Origin: Lineus longissimus
Taxonomy: Eukaryota; Nemertea; Pilidiophora; Heteronemertea; Lineidae
Direction of reading: 5' to 3'
Length of the DNA: 64,000 nucleotides
NCBI RefSeq assembly: GCF_910592395.1
Contig: NC_088310.1
Span: forward strand, 6,765,501 to 6,829,500
Shown here one piece after another: positions 1 to 12,219 of this stretch. The notes under the pieces were generated by a model. The model was given only the letters and a program-made list of their open reading frames with translations, did no database searches and was not told the DNA's origin. The position numbers were made by a program, and so were the translations under genes. How positions within the stretch are numbered: the stretch's first letter is position 1; the number at the start of each line of letters is the position of its first letter.

Positions 1-580
1 GTGTCGCCCACTCCCACTTCTGCTTTGGGTGGCTTCTGCTTCAGGTGGTGAACGTTTCGTTTCTGAAGCTACATGTACTACATGTATGTAGATTTCTATA
101 CGTTCAGATCAACTCATGCTACCACTAGACGGAGGAAACATCGTTAACAGCATTCGCCAAAGCAGCAGCGACAAGCATATACTATCACTGCGCAAGGAGT
201 ATGCGTTGATATGACAAATGACCCAAGGCGTGGCCCTGGAGCGCTGTATCCACCATGCAATTTCCGTTCGAACAGTGATGTTTGTCAGTTACGCCTATTC
301 TTTTGAAGATGTCGTTTAATAGTGCCACTACGTGATTCAAGTAATTTAATTAACCCTTCGAGTCTTACAGACACGTTTCACATTGCAGCCGGAGGTTGGA
401 AAATGCCCGCGTTAGATTTGTGCCGCAGTACTTCGATATATCAGCATTTTTGAAATTCATATCCCGTTCGTATTAACACTAATACGGCCTTGAAGGAAAT
501 GGACAAAAAAACTGATCAAAAGTGTGTCCCTTATTCCATGAGGATGTCAGTAGCATAGGAGTGATGAATAATAAGTTAAT

Positions 581-680
581 CCGGGGTTAATGTTCGCTTT
601 TCTGGCCCTGCACACAGGGCCGGGCCGGAGAAGCGAACGTCTTGTAAGCTTAACACCTGATTTCCTCAGGATGAGGGACA
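581..680. repeat. Small palindromic MITE-like repeat, copy A
   Basis: The element has an internal inverted repeat: GTTCGCTTTTCTGGCC pairs with a later GGCCGGAGAAGCGAAC. It ends in TGATTTCCTCAGGATG. The same core words (GAAGCGAA, then TGATTTCCTCAG) recur near 1240 and 7995, so this is a short dispersed family. No coding capacity is visible, and the transposase family that moved it cannot be told from sequence alone. Confidence 0.6.
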
Positions 681-1186
681 CAATATATGTACGTAGATAG
701 ATTTTTTAGAAGGGTATGATATCTGCGCATTTAGTCACATTCGGCAACTTTGCAAGCTTTTTTCCCTGTGAATACATAATATTCATGGACTTGTGCCACT
801 ATTTCCGGAGCACACAAACTTTGCGTGCGACAGGTGCACTCTTCCCGGAACGTCTACCAGCGTTCAGTCTATAGAGAAGATCTGCTTGGAAGATGTCGAA
901 GTCGTGGGCAAAGTTTTAAAAAGCCCGCCAGTTTGTATGAATTCTCTCCATATAATATAAATCCGGCGAAGACAAAAGGAAACCTCTCAGTATTTTTTGC
1001 TTATCATGGTCTAGATAACGTCTTTAGTTAGTTGGAGCTCTTTCAAAGCCTGTGCTACATGTATATAAGTAACGCGACACCAAACTAAAAAATTACGGCA
1101 TTAAAGTGAGAAGTATATACATGTACTTATTTGTAAAAAATTGAAGTTCATGTTTCATTATTTCGGACTGCAGGTTGGACTTTCGT

Positions 1187-1276
1187 CCTTCAGGAAATCA
1201 GGTGTTAATGTTTACTATACAGGGTGTGCAGTGCCGGAGAAGCGAACACTAATCCCTCTGATTTCCTCAGGATGGG
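1187..1276. repeat. Small palindromic MITE-like repeat, copy B
   Basis: Its terminal inverted repeats are visible: CAGGAAATCAG at the left end pairs with CTGATTTCCT at the right end. The middle has GCCGGAGAAGCGAAC, shared with copy A. At about 90 bp it is the most symmetrical of the three copies. Confidence 0.6.
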
Positions 1277-2971
1277 ATTGAGGTGACACCGCCGATTAAT
1301 CGGCGTGTCGAGTTTCAACCTTATTCTCGTTTCCGGTCTAGAGCGATGTCATCAATTCCGAAAAAGGTTGACGAGCCCCTATCATTTTAGGCCTCAATAT
1401 ATAGGTTCTGGTAATAAGAGAGGCAGGGAGGTCATGGAGTGCCACTAGTTGAATAACGCGTGTGGACACTATACATGTATACAAAGTTTTAATCATGAAA
1501 AAATAACCATTGAATAGATCGAGTTTCTCATTTGATATTTAATTGACTTTCAGTGTTACATGTGATACGTTTATACGTGTATACATACATGTACATGTTA
1601 TACTATACAATAATATTTATAGCTGCCTATAGAGGGGTCAGACCTCCGACGAAACAGTTGGACTGCCCAATCGGAAATGTTTCATTTTTGAATTGCATGA
1701 TGCCCCGAATCTGTTTTATACAAATATTTATCGCGATAAATTTTTGCTTGTCGTTATTTGATTCATGATGTCAATAGTGCAATTAAAGAATTTACGCTTA
1801 CGCTGGAATACATGTAGTAAATCTCTAAACCTTTATGGCAACGTATAATTCGTCCGTTTTATTAGGTTTTCGAAAAACCAACCTTTACTTGCTAACAACG
1901 CCCCGAATCTAAAGCACTATGCACGTTCTCCCCCCCAAGTCCGTCGACATTATAATAATCATATTCCATAGGACTTTCATCAGTTCAGCTGAAGTTTGAA
2001 CAAAGTTCCCAAATTATATATCCGGTTTCGCATGCGCATGATGGAGTGCATTGGAGCATGCGTACCCGGATATAAAATTTGGAAGACTTGTTCTTGTTTC
2101 TGCCGCCACTGCAATGTTCTGTTGGGGGCCGTTCTTACTCTCGAAAACAACGAATTTTCGTGCGCGTATTCTGACTTTAAAAAGGGGACGTCTTTCATAT
2201 TTACTTGTGGTCCAGGAAAATTGAAATCAGTCATACCAGACTCTTTTAAATAAAAATTTGAATGACTCTGGTCATACAAAGTGCAGTCACTGTATAATGC
2301 TTATGAATTTACTGAAACTTGGTATAGAATCTGTAAACCTGCTTAAACAACGGCATTAACACAATATTTGAATATTCAACTGACAACGTAGGCCTATTTG
2401 TGCACCTGGGTGAACATGCTGAGCAATAGCAGCCGCGAATTGTTCTATTTTTTTTGCTTTTACCGCCACTGTTTTTCACACATTTCGCACGACCAGCATT
2501 TTAGCCTACTTTTACATTTTCCGGGACATTTTCACCACCCAAGAAAATGCCGTACCTTCCAATTTCCTGTTTATAGGTCCGGCGCAGATCAGTTAGCCCG
2601 CTGAAGATGTGGACAAAAGGGTTCCATTCAGAAAGTCGCCTGTGAGAATTCCGTAAGGTTGACAATACATCAAGCATTTCATACTGACTGATGCGCGGGC
2701 AGGGCATTGCAATACTCGTGCGAAATTTGCTTTAAGGTGACGCAGCGTGTGGTGTTATACAATAGGTGATTTGTGGACGAATTAATGTCCCTAAAAAAAG
2801 GACATTCTCAGATCACTTCCATCTGACCGGATTGAATATATAAGCTTACTTAAGACCATTTTTACTCTGGTACGAGTATCTATGAACAGAGATCCATAAC
2901 GGGCATGGGAATAAAATGAAAATAAATACTGTGCAATGTATGATTGATTGTCAGAAGATTTAAAAAGTCAT

Positions 2972-3010
2972 TTCGACCAAATACATTTATAAATGTACTA
3001 TTTGGTCGAA
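2972..3010. repeat. Short perfect hairpin
   Basis: TTCGACCAAAT... pairs with ATTTGGTCGAA around an AT-rich palindromic centre (TACATTTATAAATGTA). It lies just beyond the stop codon of the minus-strand sushi gene. It could be a MITE remnant or a structured 3' UTR element; nothing separates the two. Confidence 0.5.
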
Positions 3011-3277
3011 GCTAAAAGAAATGAACTTTGACACATGAATCGCTAAATGGGTGTCAAAACGTAAATGAAGTTGCATGTTTCTCCAAAACGTGAAACATAC
3101 ATGTCGCACACGTTGCCTCTTCTCATTTGACCTGTTCACTAGATTCTAGCAAAGTAAGATCAAACATGTGGCTCCCCGCCACAAGCTTTTAGGATACCCC
3201 ACCACATAAGCTTGGATGCGAACATCATCAAAATATTGAGAACTTCGTTCGTTATCACCACAATTTTCACATCACCA

Positions 3278-6200
3278 TCACCAAATACCCCTCTGCACCC
3301 ACATGCAAACAGGCGAGCCATGCGGGCTCCACACTCCTATAGGGCCGTTCCCGGACAGTTTGCAAGTCCGCTTTGACTGTCCGCCAAATAACGTGTGGGA
3401 GGCGTCACAACTGTAAATCACGTTAGTTCCGAAGGGGAAGAGTTGGGTCGTTCCTGCTTGTTCTCTGCTGAAGTGCATGTTGCCCTTGTCAATATTCCCC
3501 GGATGACGACAACCACCTGAAAAAAGGCAGCAACTCCGGTCAAGAGTAACAATATCGTTGAGAGCGATTGAATATTGCGACATTTTCCTAGTGAACTAAA
3601 CGAATATGAAAGAAATATTTACTTGAAAGGCGTAGAGTGACACCTTGCTCCCCTACGCTTGGGGTTTGCACTCGTGTAAACACGAACTGATGCCAGTATT
3701 TTTAGTTCGTATCACCGCTAGCTAGCAATGCCATCTGCAGTAACATTACATAAATTTACCATCCTCCATTAGGCAACATTTTATTCCACCCTGAACCTCG
3801 TTGTATACGTCCTTTAAATGTAGCCGCGGGGTTATCAAATCGTGATAAAAAGATGCAACATCTTGGTGGTCAAGCTCGATTGACCAGAAGTCTTTGATAA
3901 GTACTCCAAAGTGATCAGACCCGGTACAGGTGATGAAGCAGGGTTGAGGGCTTCTGATCGGCCAACGCGGGAGGAACTCTAAACTGCTGTTTGTGGAAAG
4001 CGAGTAGAAATATCGATCAAAACTCTACTTACTTGCCACACAAACATCTTCGGGTGTAAGCGACCATTTTCCAACTCCATCACAATAGATTCGGCCATCT
4101 TTTTTCTGTGAGTTCACGAATACAAAGCCGTCCATACAGGTGATGTGGACCATACTGCCCTCTAGATGAGGACGCTCAACTCTACCACTGATGTAGCCAT
4201 TACGGATCCACGGATCTTTACATTCTGCAAGGATAAAGTAATTAAAAAATAATTAAAAAGGTTTCGAGAAAGTTTTTTTATTGGTTTACGCTTATGGTAA
4301 GTGCCATAGGCGGCGTTTTCCAACTGGCCGGCCATCGTAACCAAGTAACACCCTCACAATTCACGTGAGTTTATGGGAGAGAATGGACAAAATATTCTAG
4401 AAGGGTCGTTTCTTCTGCGATATATTCTCGCGATAGCAGCGAAATAGCGCTTGGCATCATCCCTGTCTGAATCATGATCGACCTCAGTCAAATCCAAATG
4501 CATGTTCATGATTCATATACGATCAGAAAATGAACTTGGGATTAATGGATCGATTGCTGCGCTATTTCGATATCCACTCAGCTTACAATAAACCCTACTT
4601 TAATTGCTGTTCCTCGGGGAATACGTAGGATGAACGGTTAGAAAGAAGTAGCGTCGAGTTCGTTTATAGTAGGCGTCAACCTATAGGCATGGATATACCG
4701 TTTGTAAGAATGTCTCACTTTTTAGATAGGTACCGTAAAGATGAAACTTCTGATATCAAAGGAACGTGTCGTGAACGAGAGACGAATATAGAGCATTCAT
4801 TGCAATCGCGATGGAGTGGAAATGTTTCTTATGAAGATGTATATTCTGTCATATCAACCATGTTAACTGCCATTCCCATCGAAAATATGTCGGTTCGATC
4901 ATGAATGCATCAATCAGATGATATCCTGCCAATAGCAGTTCGTCTACTGCTGAATGAAACTTCCTGTTATTAAGGATACGTAACCCGAATTATTGACAAG
5001 CCATTCCACAGTTCATACGGTTCTTAAGCGTTATGCAATGTGGTATCATGCTATCGGAACAGCCAATAAAGAACGACTAGAGGGTACCGCCGTTTTGGTC
5101 AAACCGACGTTAACCGAATGGCATGGCACATGTAGACACTGAAGGAGTGAAATGTTGCTCTTCATGGGTGACGCACAACGTCATCCAGGCAGGTTCCCCC
5201 TCAGCTTCAATACTCAAAGAAATTTTTTAGGAGTGCAAATGCCTCACTTCTGAGTTCTCGAATATTTGTGATCCTTTCTTTGTGGCAGGTTACTTCATCT
5301 TGTTATCTGTAATGTTTAATTAAATGGGCTACCCAAACTTATTGGCTAAAATGTCACCGAACTACAGTCGCCAGCCTAAGGTAGGCTATAAACAAAGTGC
5401 CTTGTTTGAGTTTTGAGTTTGACTTACACTCGAATCTTATGTTATATTTTTTACACGAGAACTCCCAAGTAAAGCAGTTTTGCTCTCCTCCTTAAGCGTT
5501 ACTAACTAACCTGTTTGACAACCATTAGCTTTAGGGCAATAGACGGTGGACCTCTTACCTACGTGACCAACGTGAGCCCTCCGTGGTACTCGCTTAGAGT
5601 TGATGTTCTGGTGGGCGACAGCTGCGTCTAAGAAGGAAAAGAAATGCCTGGGATTAGATACTTGGAATCGTGTTCCCCTACTGACGCCGGCAACAGTTTC
5701 CACTACTGTCTAAGAAGATGAGCGTAGCGAGACTCGCTAGTAGAGAAAAGAAATGCGTGATCTAGAATGGAATCGACCTGGCGTTGTCCTCCATCCTCCC
5801 TTCCAATGAATACCTCTCCCGAAGGGACTAAGTAACACATTTCAGTTAGAACGGGCAATATCTTTCCCATTTGGATGCACCGGATGCGTCTTAATGGAGT
5901 TACTGAAAACATCATTTGTGTTTTCTGATAATGTTCCCTGCTTGGTTTGAGACTGACGACAGAGGTTTCCTTGTCAACTTGTAATTCCTCTGGCGACAAG
6001 AGTAAATTAAATGCGACATTGATTGCGAAAAAACAGCTAGTATACTGAGCATTATCTTGCTGATTAAATTGCTAATGATAATATCCTAATTTCTTCTCTT
6101 CGTGATTGATTAAAAAGAAACTGAGTTGTGTAGATACGTCGGTCTGTTTACTATCAATAAAATTGAGAACTACACAATCACCAACCTTGATCCTTGTTTT

Positions 6201-9200
6201 CAAGGCTTGTTTGAGTTGGCCTGCATCTCGGAAAGGCATCGTGAGACCAGCCGTCTTCAAAACAAACGCGTCCCTCATTGTCTGTGAGGCTGTGGCCATC
6301 TTTGCATCTGAACTTTAAAACAGTGCCCGTCGTGAACAGCCCCTCGGTAAGCCTTCCGTGTTTGGTTTTGAATCGAATCTTCCTGTCCAGAGGCTTAGTT
6401 TCGCATTTAGGATTCCCCAAGTTTTCTGGCGAGGAGAAAAGGAAAATGTTCGTGTATTAATCAGTGCTAATCGTTTCTTTTTGATATTTTGTATTCTGGA
6501 AGAATTGTCAAGAATTGTCAAGCCTTACATTTACTGTTTAAATGTAATAAACGCAAAAAGACAAGAGGTATCGCAATGTATGACATGCAATATCATTCAG
6601 AATGTTTCGATTGTAAATAGAGTATCAAACGCGGAAGTTCGTGTAATGCGAAAATTTCATCAACTAGTCACGGTTACTGCCTGCAATTGATTAGACCACG
6701 GGAATTGATTTTCTGATTTTAAGGTTTGGTAACACAGAGATGGAAGTGTCCTTGAGAAAAACAATTGCCTTAATCTAGGTCTTGATAATCATCGGCTGTT
6801 TTTCGTGCTCTGATGCATGAGGTGTTATTTCTAGATCTTCGAATTAAGAGAAGCCCGGAAGAGTATAGCACATGAATGAGTTCATAGTTTGAAAGCCCTA
6901 GTTCTGTTTAACCTTGATGTCAACAATGGGAATAATGACAGTTCAGGGTTTGCGCAATTATTAATAATCAGGCCAAATGTCACTCCGAATCGAATTTTTT
7001 TTGGTTTTTTTAAAGAAAAATTGCAATATCTTTATAGAAGCAGCCTGTCCGCATAATGCATTTAGATCAAGGCAATGTGGACTGCATGCTTTACATGCCA
7101 GCGAACCGTGTCTTTAATCAAGGAATGCCTCAGAGGTGATAATGATATCTAATTATCTTGATGAGATGTAATTATCTTTGAAGATGACAACGTAAGTGCA
7201 CGACATCTCTCGTGTCCTTTGAGGTAAAGAAAGCCTCAAATGGTCATATTCTTAGTGCGACATACGAGCACATGATCGATAGTCCGCCGAGGCTGAGTGT
7301 ATCTTAGGTTTTCTCTTGTGGAGTAACGAGCTTGACCGGTGTAGTAAATAGACTGTTGAGCATAGTTCTCAAAACCGTATGTTTGGCGAGGTATTGGCCT
7401 AAGGCCGGAGCCCGATGTCAGTGACTGGTCTCTTAGCAGTACAGCATTCGACGACAAAAAGCATGATTCTGATTATCCATTCGTTAGCTGAATGAGTCAC
7501 TTCCATCTGAGAGATGGAAAAAACCTCATGCTCACCAAAGACATACTGTACTTGAATGACAGATCAAACGGGTCGGGTAATTTGTACAGCTTAAAACCTG
7601 TAAACAGGCGCAGAAACATTCCTAGGGGAGGTCCTATAACTTGACAAGTAGTGTAAAGTGGATTTAAAGGTCAAGTTCTTAAATTTGACACATTTCCTGG
7701 TTAATAAACTAACGGAATCAAGTGTTTTATCGAACATAAGTGTGACTTTCAACAACGCTATTTATTTAAGAGGGTACACATCTAGGTTCATCGATCAGTG
7801 GAATTTTTTTGAATTAAACGCCTTTTCTGCACCGCAGAAGCAAGAACTCGAAGCATTATTTCGAAAACTCACTGGTGTCTCCAATTTGGAGCTGTCCTAA
7901 CTTAGGGCCTCTTGAATTGCATCCCGAGAAAATCTGGGGTTAACAATGCTCGCTGCTCCGGGCCTGTCCGGTTAGTCTGTAGGGCCGGTGAAGCGAAAAC
8001 CAACCCATGATTTCCTCAGAATGCCTGAGTTGGAGATTAAAATGACATCGCACCGACTTACTAAAATTTGAACTGTGTTTTGCTAAAGTAAACCACAACC
8101 TGTCCATCGATATCTGTTATGCCAAGCGGAAAGCAGCGATGAGGTTGCTGAGGCTCTCCATACTAACTGACATTCACCTGCGTGGATTAATCTACTGCAT
8201 TGGTGAATCCGGCATGAGGATTCTGATTAGCCTTGCTGTTTGATGGAGCTATGTCAGTGCCAATCTCGAAGCAAATCTCACATAATCTTTGGAATCAAAC
8301 GGGAATAAAAACCCATCGAGGTAGGCGTGTGCTGCAATCGTTGTCAAGGCCATTTGACAGCAAAACGTGTTCTACTCATTTGTTTTAGAAGTGACTGAGG
8401 GAAGAGGCTACATGCATACTTAATCGCTGCCCCGGCTATCACTCCAACCAAAATGCAAGGATATATTTCATTAGACCAGAAAGATGATTGACCTTCAAAG
8501 GTGAAATTTAAAAATGTGATAGTGTCTTTTGCTAGAAAAAAACCTCTTCCTTGTCATCGTCCTCGTACTACTTGCCGTAATCATATCAAATCTTGTCGTT
8601 TAGATTAGGACATCTATTTGGCAAGCAAACAAAGAAAAATTGGGCTTGTTTATTACGAGTCATCTGATTGGTCAAGTGTCGCACACCCCTGTAGGTCGCA
8701 CCCATTGACGTCATAGGCGGGTAAAAAAATCGAACGAAATGATTTGAGGTCTGTCAATTATTGTGAGAGCTATTTTGTAAACAGTCATGACCTACCTCTT
8801 CAAGAACAGAACTGATAGCAATTCAAATTTCGGAGGAGAAATTAAGCACACAAAGACGAAAATCGTTCTTCCGATATAAAGTAAGAGGACTGAAGTACTT
8901 TCAATCACAAGTTTAATTAATTTGTCGATTGGAGACCGATATTGATATTGTAATTCAACTTTCAAAGAAAGAATCGAGCAAGGCAAATCTTGAAGTAACA
9001 TGTCTAAACAATTCTAAGTATGACAATGATGTTATTGTAGATTTCTTTTCGTGAGGTTAATAGGAACAGCGGGTAGCTCTACATTTTGTATTGAGCTAAT
9101 TTTACTGTTATTTTGGCCTAAAAATACAGTGGCAGATTCTGAGTTTTGGCAAAGGGAGAGGCATAGAGAGCACCGCAGGCCCTCCCAAGATTCTTTTTAA

Positions 9201-10806
9201 CATTTGCAAAATATGCATTTTCTCGGCAACTGAGGGCTTAAATTAGATGTATTCATTTGTTTCTTGTCGAAGATACCTTACAAAATCGTTTCTCTTTCTG
9301 ACGAAAGGCCCAAGGAATGGCTCATGTGCTATCTCTTGCTCATCATCAGCAGATCAAGACAATTGGCTGCATGTAACTTGCGTGTATTTTGCATTATTTC
9401 TTTCAGCATGCATGCTTGATTTGCAAAAAAGGACAAAATGTATGAAATGAATTGTATCTTAGAATAAATCGATTGGTTTTGTGTGCAGATGGCGTTAGAT
9501 GATACCCACTTGTACAAGATCACATTAAAAAACTATATTCATGCATTTTTTAGTTGCTCGTTGCTGCTCATCAAACGTTTCTAAACATGTCCCGGTAGTT
9601 CAGAATGGCCAACGGCATACTTGTCATGCATATCTCTTAATCAACAAATCATTGTTTTCTTTTTGACCACAAGTGGCCGGTAAATATCAAACTGATAAAC
9701 GTTATATGTCATTTATAAGATTACTATCTACATTTGATAATTTGTTATCTATTTTGTAATCGAACTCAGCCCATAACAATAGAAACCGTGTCATTTCTAG
9801 GTTAGCGGATTAGAGCTAATTTTATCAGCTGTTTGAGGCACGTTGTATTTCATCATGGACGATGAAATAACAAAAATAATGGTATTTTCAGAAAGATATT
9901 GCCTTGCATATTCCTGGGATCTGTCTCTTCAAGGGTTCTAGGTATGTTTACTGGCCCCTTCTTAACGAAAAAGGAGGGGTTACAAATTGGTTTAATGGTG
10001 CCTGATGACAATTTAAGCTTAGCAATGTACTGCATACTAATTAGGATATTCTTCGCCCATTTGACGATCCAAACGGCCCCATTTTTGAATAAAATCTTAA
10101 GATCAAATATTTACCTGTTGAAGGACTGCATAGGCCTAAAAGGGTAACAACAACGTCATGTTTTATTGGTTCCCCGGGGTTGTGCTGATGTGGCGAAGTG
10201 ATTAAACGAGGTCCAGTGTAGAAGTGGCGTATATTGAAGAAAAGTGATTCATTATCCTATATGCATAGGTAATTCAAAATTTACAAGAATTGTTTCATGA
10301 TCCTATGCATAGGTAATTCGAAATAAACAAAATTGTTTCACATACATATCTCGATTGATTAATAATACCGCGGTCAGGCAAAAGTCAATCAACAAGCCCT
10401 TTGCTTACCGTGTTATCATGTCACGTGACCTCTAGTTCAACTTTGATTGGAGAGTTTTAGAGGTGTGTCGGCGGTGTGTCGCAAGTGACAACCCAGCGCA
10501 TGTAAACATTTTCTGATTTTCAAGTGATTTACGTACATTTTTGCATTTTATCATTGTTACATTTACCAAGTAACGCATGTGACAATCAAAGTCGCGGGAG
10601 TGTACCAGAGACAACATTGCTGTTATCTAATCTGACGCTATTTCACATGAAACACGACACGGATTCAAACAGAACATCTCAAAGGAAGAGAAAAAATGGA
10701 TGGAAAATGAGATGTCTCAAACAAAATTCCTACCTTGAGATTCTTGAGCGAGAATGCAGGTGAACATCAGCAGAACGAGAGATGTTAAAAATGATGACAT
10801 TTTCAT
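3278..10806 (-). CDS. Secreted protein with three sushi/CCP domains, 4 exons
   Basis: Exons, 5' to 3' on the minus strand: 10806-10734, 6425-6186, 4224-4033, 3516-3278. Every internal junction is phase 1 with GT/AG borders, and the joined frame gives 247 aa. Exon 1 encodes a signal peptide of about 20 residues (MKMSSFLTSLVLLMFTCILA). Each later exon carries one complement control protein module with four cysteines and a late tryptophan: cysteines in KCET/FRCK/RVCF/PRC for the first, ECKD/ITCM/IYCD/DVCV for the second, GCRH/YSCD/RTCK/PVC for the third. Sushi modules mediate extracellular protein-protein binding in complement regulators, selectins and adhesion proteins. No protease or membrane segment is seen, so this may be a small soluble protein. 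The last exon runs to TGA at 3278-3280. The large first intron (4.3 kb) could hide further modules. Family known, ligand unknown. Confidence 0.75.
3517..6185. other. Introns of the sushi gene
   Basis: The gap between sushi exons 2 and 3 (4225-6185) contains minus-strand open frames at 5506-5999 that I checked for a fourth module. They lack the cysteine spacing, so I treat them as intronic. I see no repeat family I recognise. Confidence 0.5.
7920..8025. repeat. Small palindromic MITE-like repeat, copy C
   Basis: It contains GGGCCGGTGAAGCGAA followed by ATGATTTCCTCAGAATG, matching copies A and B in order and spacing. The left end (CCGAGAAAATCTGGGGTTAA) pairs imperfectly with the right end. It is the most diverged of the three copies. 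Confidence 0.5.
10254..10340. repeat. Tandem duplication of a ~45-bp unit with CCTATGCATAGG palindrome
   Basis: Two adjacent units each hold TCCTAT..GCATAGGTAATTC followed by an AT-rich stretch ending in TTGTTTCA. The palindrome CCTATGCATAGG is perfect in the second unit. It lies about 400 bp downstream of the signal-peptide exon, inside intron 1. Confidence 0.6.
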
Positions 10807-11339
10807 TATCGTTTTATTCGTCGTCGGGTACAGGTATTTGTTTGCTGTCAGAGTTGCGAAAGCTTTATGAAGATTTGCCAATCCAGCCGACCAATTTATC
10901 CTCTCTTAAAACTAGGTCAAGGAAATAAGCCTATCGAGTGCCAACCTTCCTAGAAGTAGAAACTAGGACACAATCAATATTTTGCCTTCGTTAGATTTTT
11001 TTCTCATTCGTGAACGCTGTATAGACTATATCCGCATCGTCCATATATTTTGACAATTTATATTACCATTATTTTGATTAATACTAGTACAACTATGAAT
11101 GGCCAAGGTACCAATCGGGCAACGAGATAGAGAATTCCTGTGACGAATGAATCTGGACAAGCGTGTCACAAGCATATTTTGCTATATACATGTAAGGAAA
11201 CAGTTGTAAAAACTTCGCTTTTTGTCATCTGAGCAAAATTTAAGTACCGGTATCTGAGTTTGTATGGTCGATATGTAAAAAAAGTGGCTACCAGTGGTGG
11301 TATCACCCAGAAAGTGAACTCACCGCTGGGGATAATTAC

Positions 11340-11445
11340 AGTGTCTCCACTCTCTGACTAGTACAACCGACTTTGTGACCGAAAATGGACTGACTGTCTA
11401 AGCTTGCATCTAAAAATTCTGAACGCAGAAGAAGAAGAAAAAGCA
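11340..11445 (+). mobile_element. 3' end of a non-LTR retrotransposon
   Basis: One frame reads TTDFVTENGLTV and then stop, followed about 40 bp later by a GAA-rich tail (GCAGAAGAAGAAGAAAAAGC). From memory this is the usual C-terminal ending and tail of a LINE lineage common in invertebrate genomes. Only the last hundred bases survive. A tail of the same kind occurs near 28525 and 32805 in this window. Confidence 0.5.
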
Positions 11446-12173
11446 GATATCTTATGAGTATCATACACACTGGTGTCATCAACAAAGGCGTAATAGGACA
11501 TCACAACAAGACAGAATGGCAAATTAACACTTGGCATTGAACGCATTGTTCAGGTTGTCATAATATTATCATGTTGCCGCGCGTGGTGTCTTTCCTGCAT
11601 GAAACAGATCCTGTTTGGACGTCATTCCTGCAGCAATGCGATAACACGTGATGAATTATTTCTTTTGATTGTAGCTGATTCATTATTGACGTCATTAAGA
11701 TGCTGTTAACCATTATTATCGACTGTGAGAAGCGATTAACAGAAAGAAATACGCGAATAGCTAGCTGGTGAGGATCTTCCTAATCAAGTGTTGTTACTTG
11801 TACAAAAGGGGATTTGCCATTGAAAGAACAGAAGATTCGTCCGCAAGTGGTAATGAGCATGTAATAATTAATTCTCGGATCATAGTTATAAATTCTCTTT
11901 TGTCATACATTGTACATTGTACTTACTAAAAGGTCGGAAAGAGAAATTATTTGTTTTGCGCGGAAGAAAGCAACGCGTCACTTGTGGTTTGAGTGCTTAC
12001 GGTTTATCCTCATCGTTAAGGGAACGCTAGAAAACACTGATGACTTGTTTTCTGTGTTCGCCTATTGAAAAATCATCATGGTCTTCCCAGCGGAAACACT
12101 GGGAAACAGGGAACACTGCTGGCTGAGAATGCAAACGAAGTTGATGCACGTGCACCACACCAACGTGAACACC

Positions 12174-12219
12174 AATCCCATTGTTCGACCACCCGATAAC
12201 TAATGTCGAACAATGGGAT
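12174..12219. repeat. Short inverted repeat
   Basis: ATCCCATTGTTCGAC is followed, after about 16 bases, by its exact reverse complement GTCGAACAATGGGAT. It is probably the ends of a decayed element or a small hairpin. No open frame lies inside. Confidence 0.6.

Larger units (their letters stand above)
1..3277. other. Left flank without a recognised gene
   Basis: Open frames here are all under about 100 codons and none resembles a known domain. The stretch holds two copies of a small palindromic repeat (near 581-680 and 1187-1276), a perfect hairpin near 2972-3010, and many short TACATGTA words. The 3' UTR of the minus-strand sushi gene should fall at its right end, but I could not find a convincing polyadenylation signal. 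Confidence 0.5.
6426..10733. other. Large first intron of the sushi gene
   Basis: This 4.3-kb intron holds one copy of the small palindromic repeat (about 7920-8025) and a tandem duplication at 10254-10340. A plus-strand frame of 80 codons at 7658-7900 ends beside the repeat and resembles nothing I know. The rest is AT-rich and featureless. Confidence 0.5.

Noticed and set aside
5506-5999. Possible fourth sushi module on the minus strand
   Set aside because: The cysteine spacing and the late Trp-x-Pro-x-Cys of the module are absent in all frames, and no phase-1 exon borders were found.
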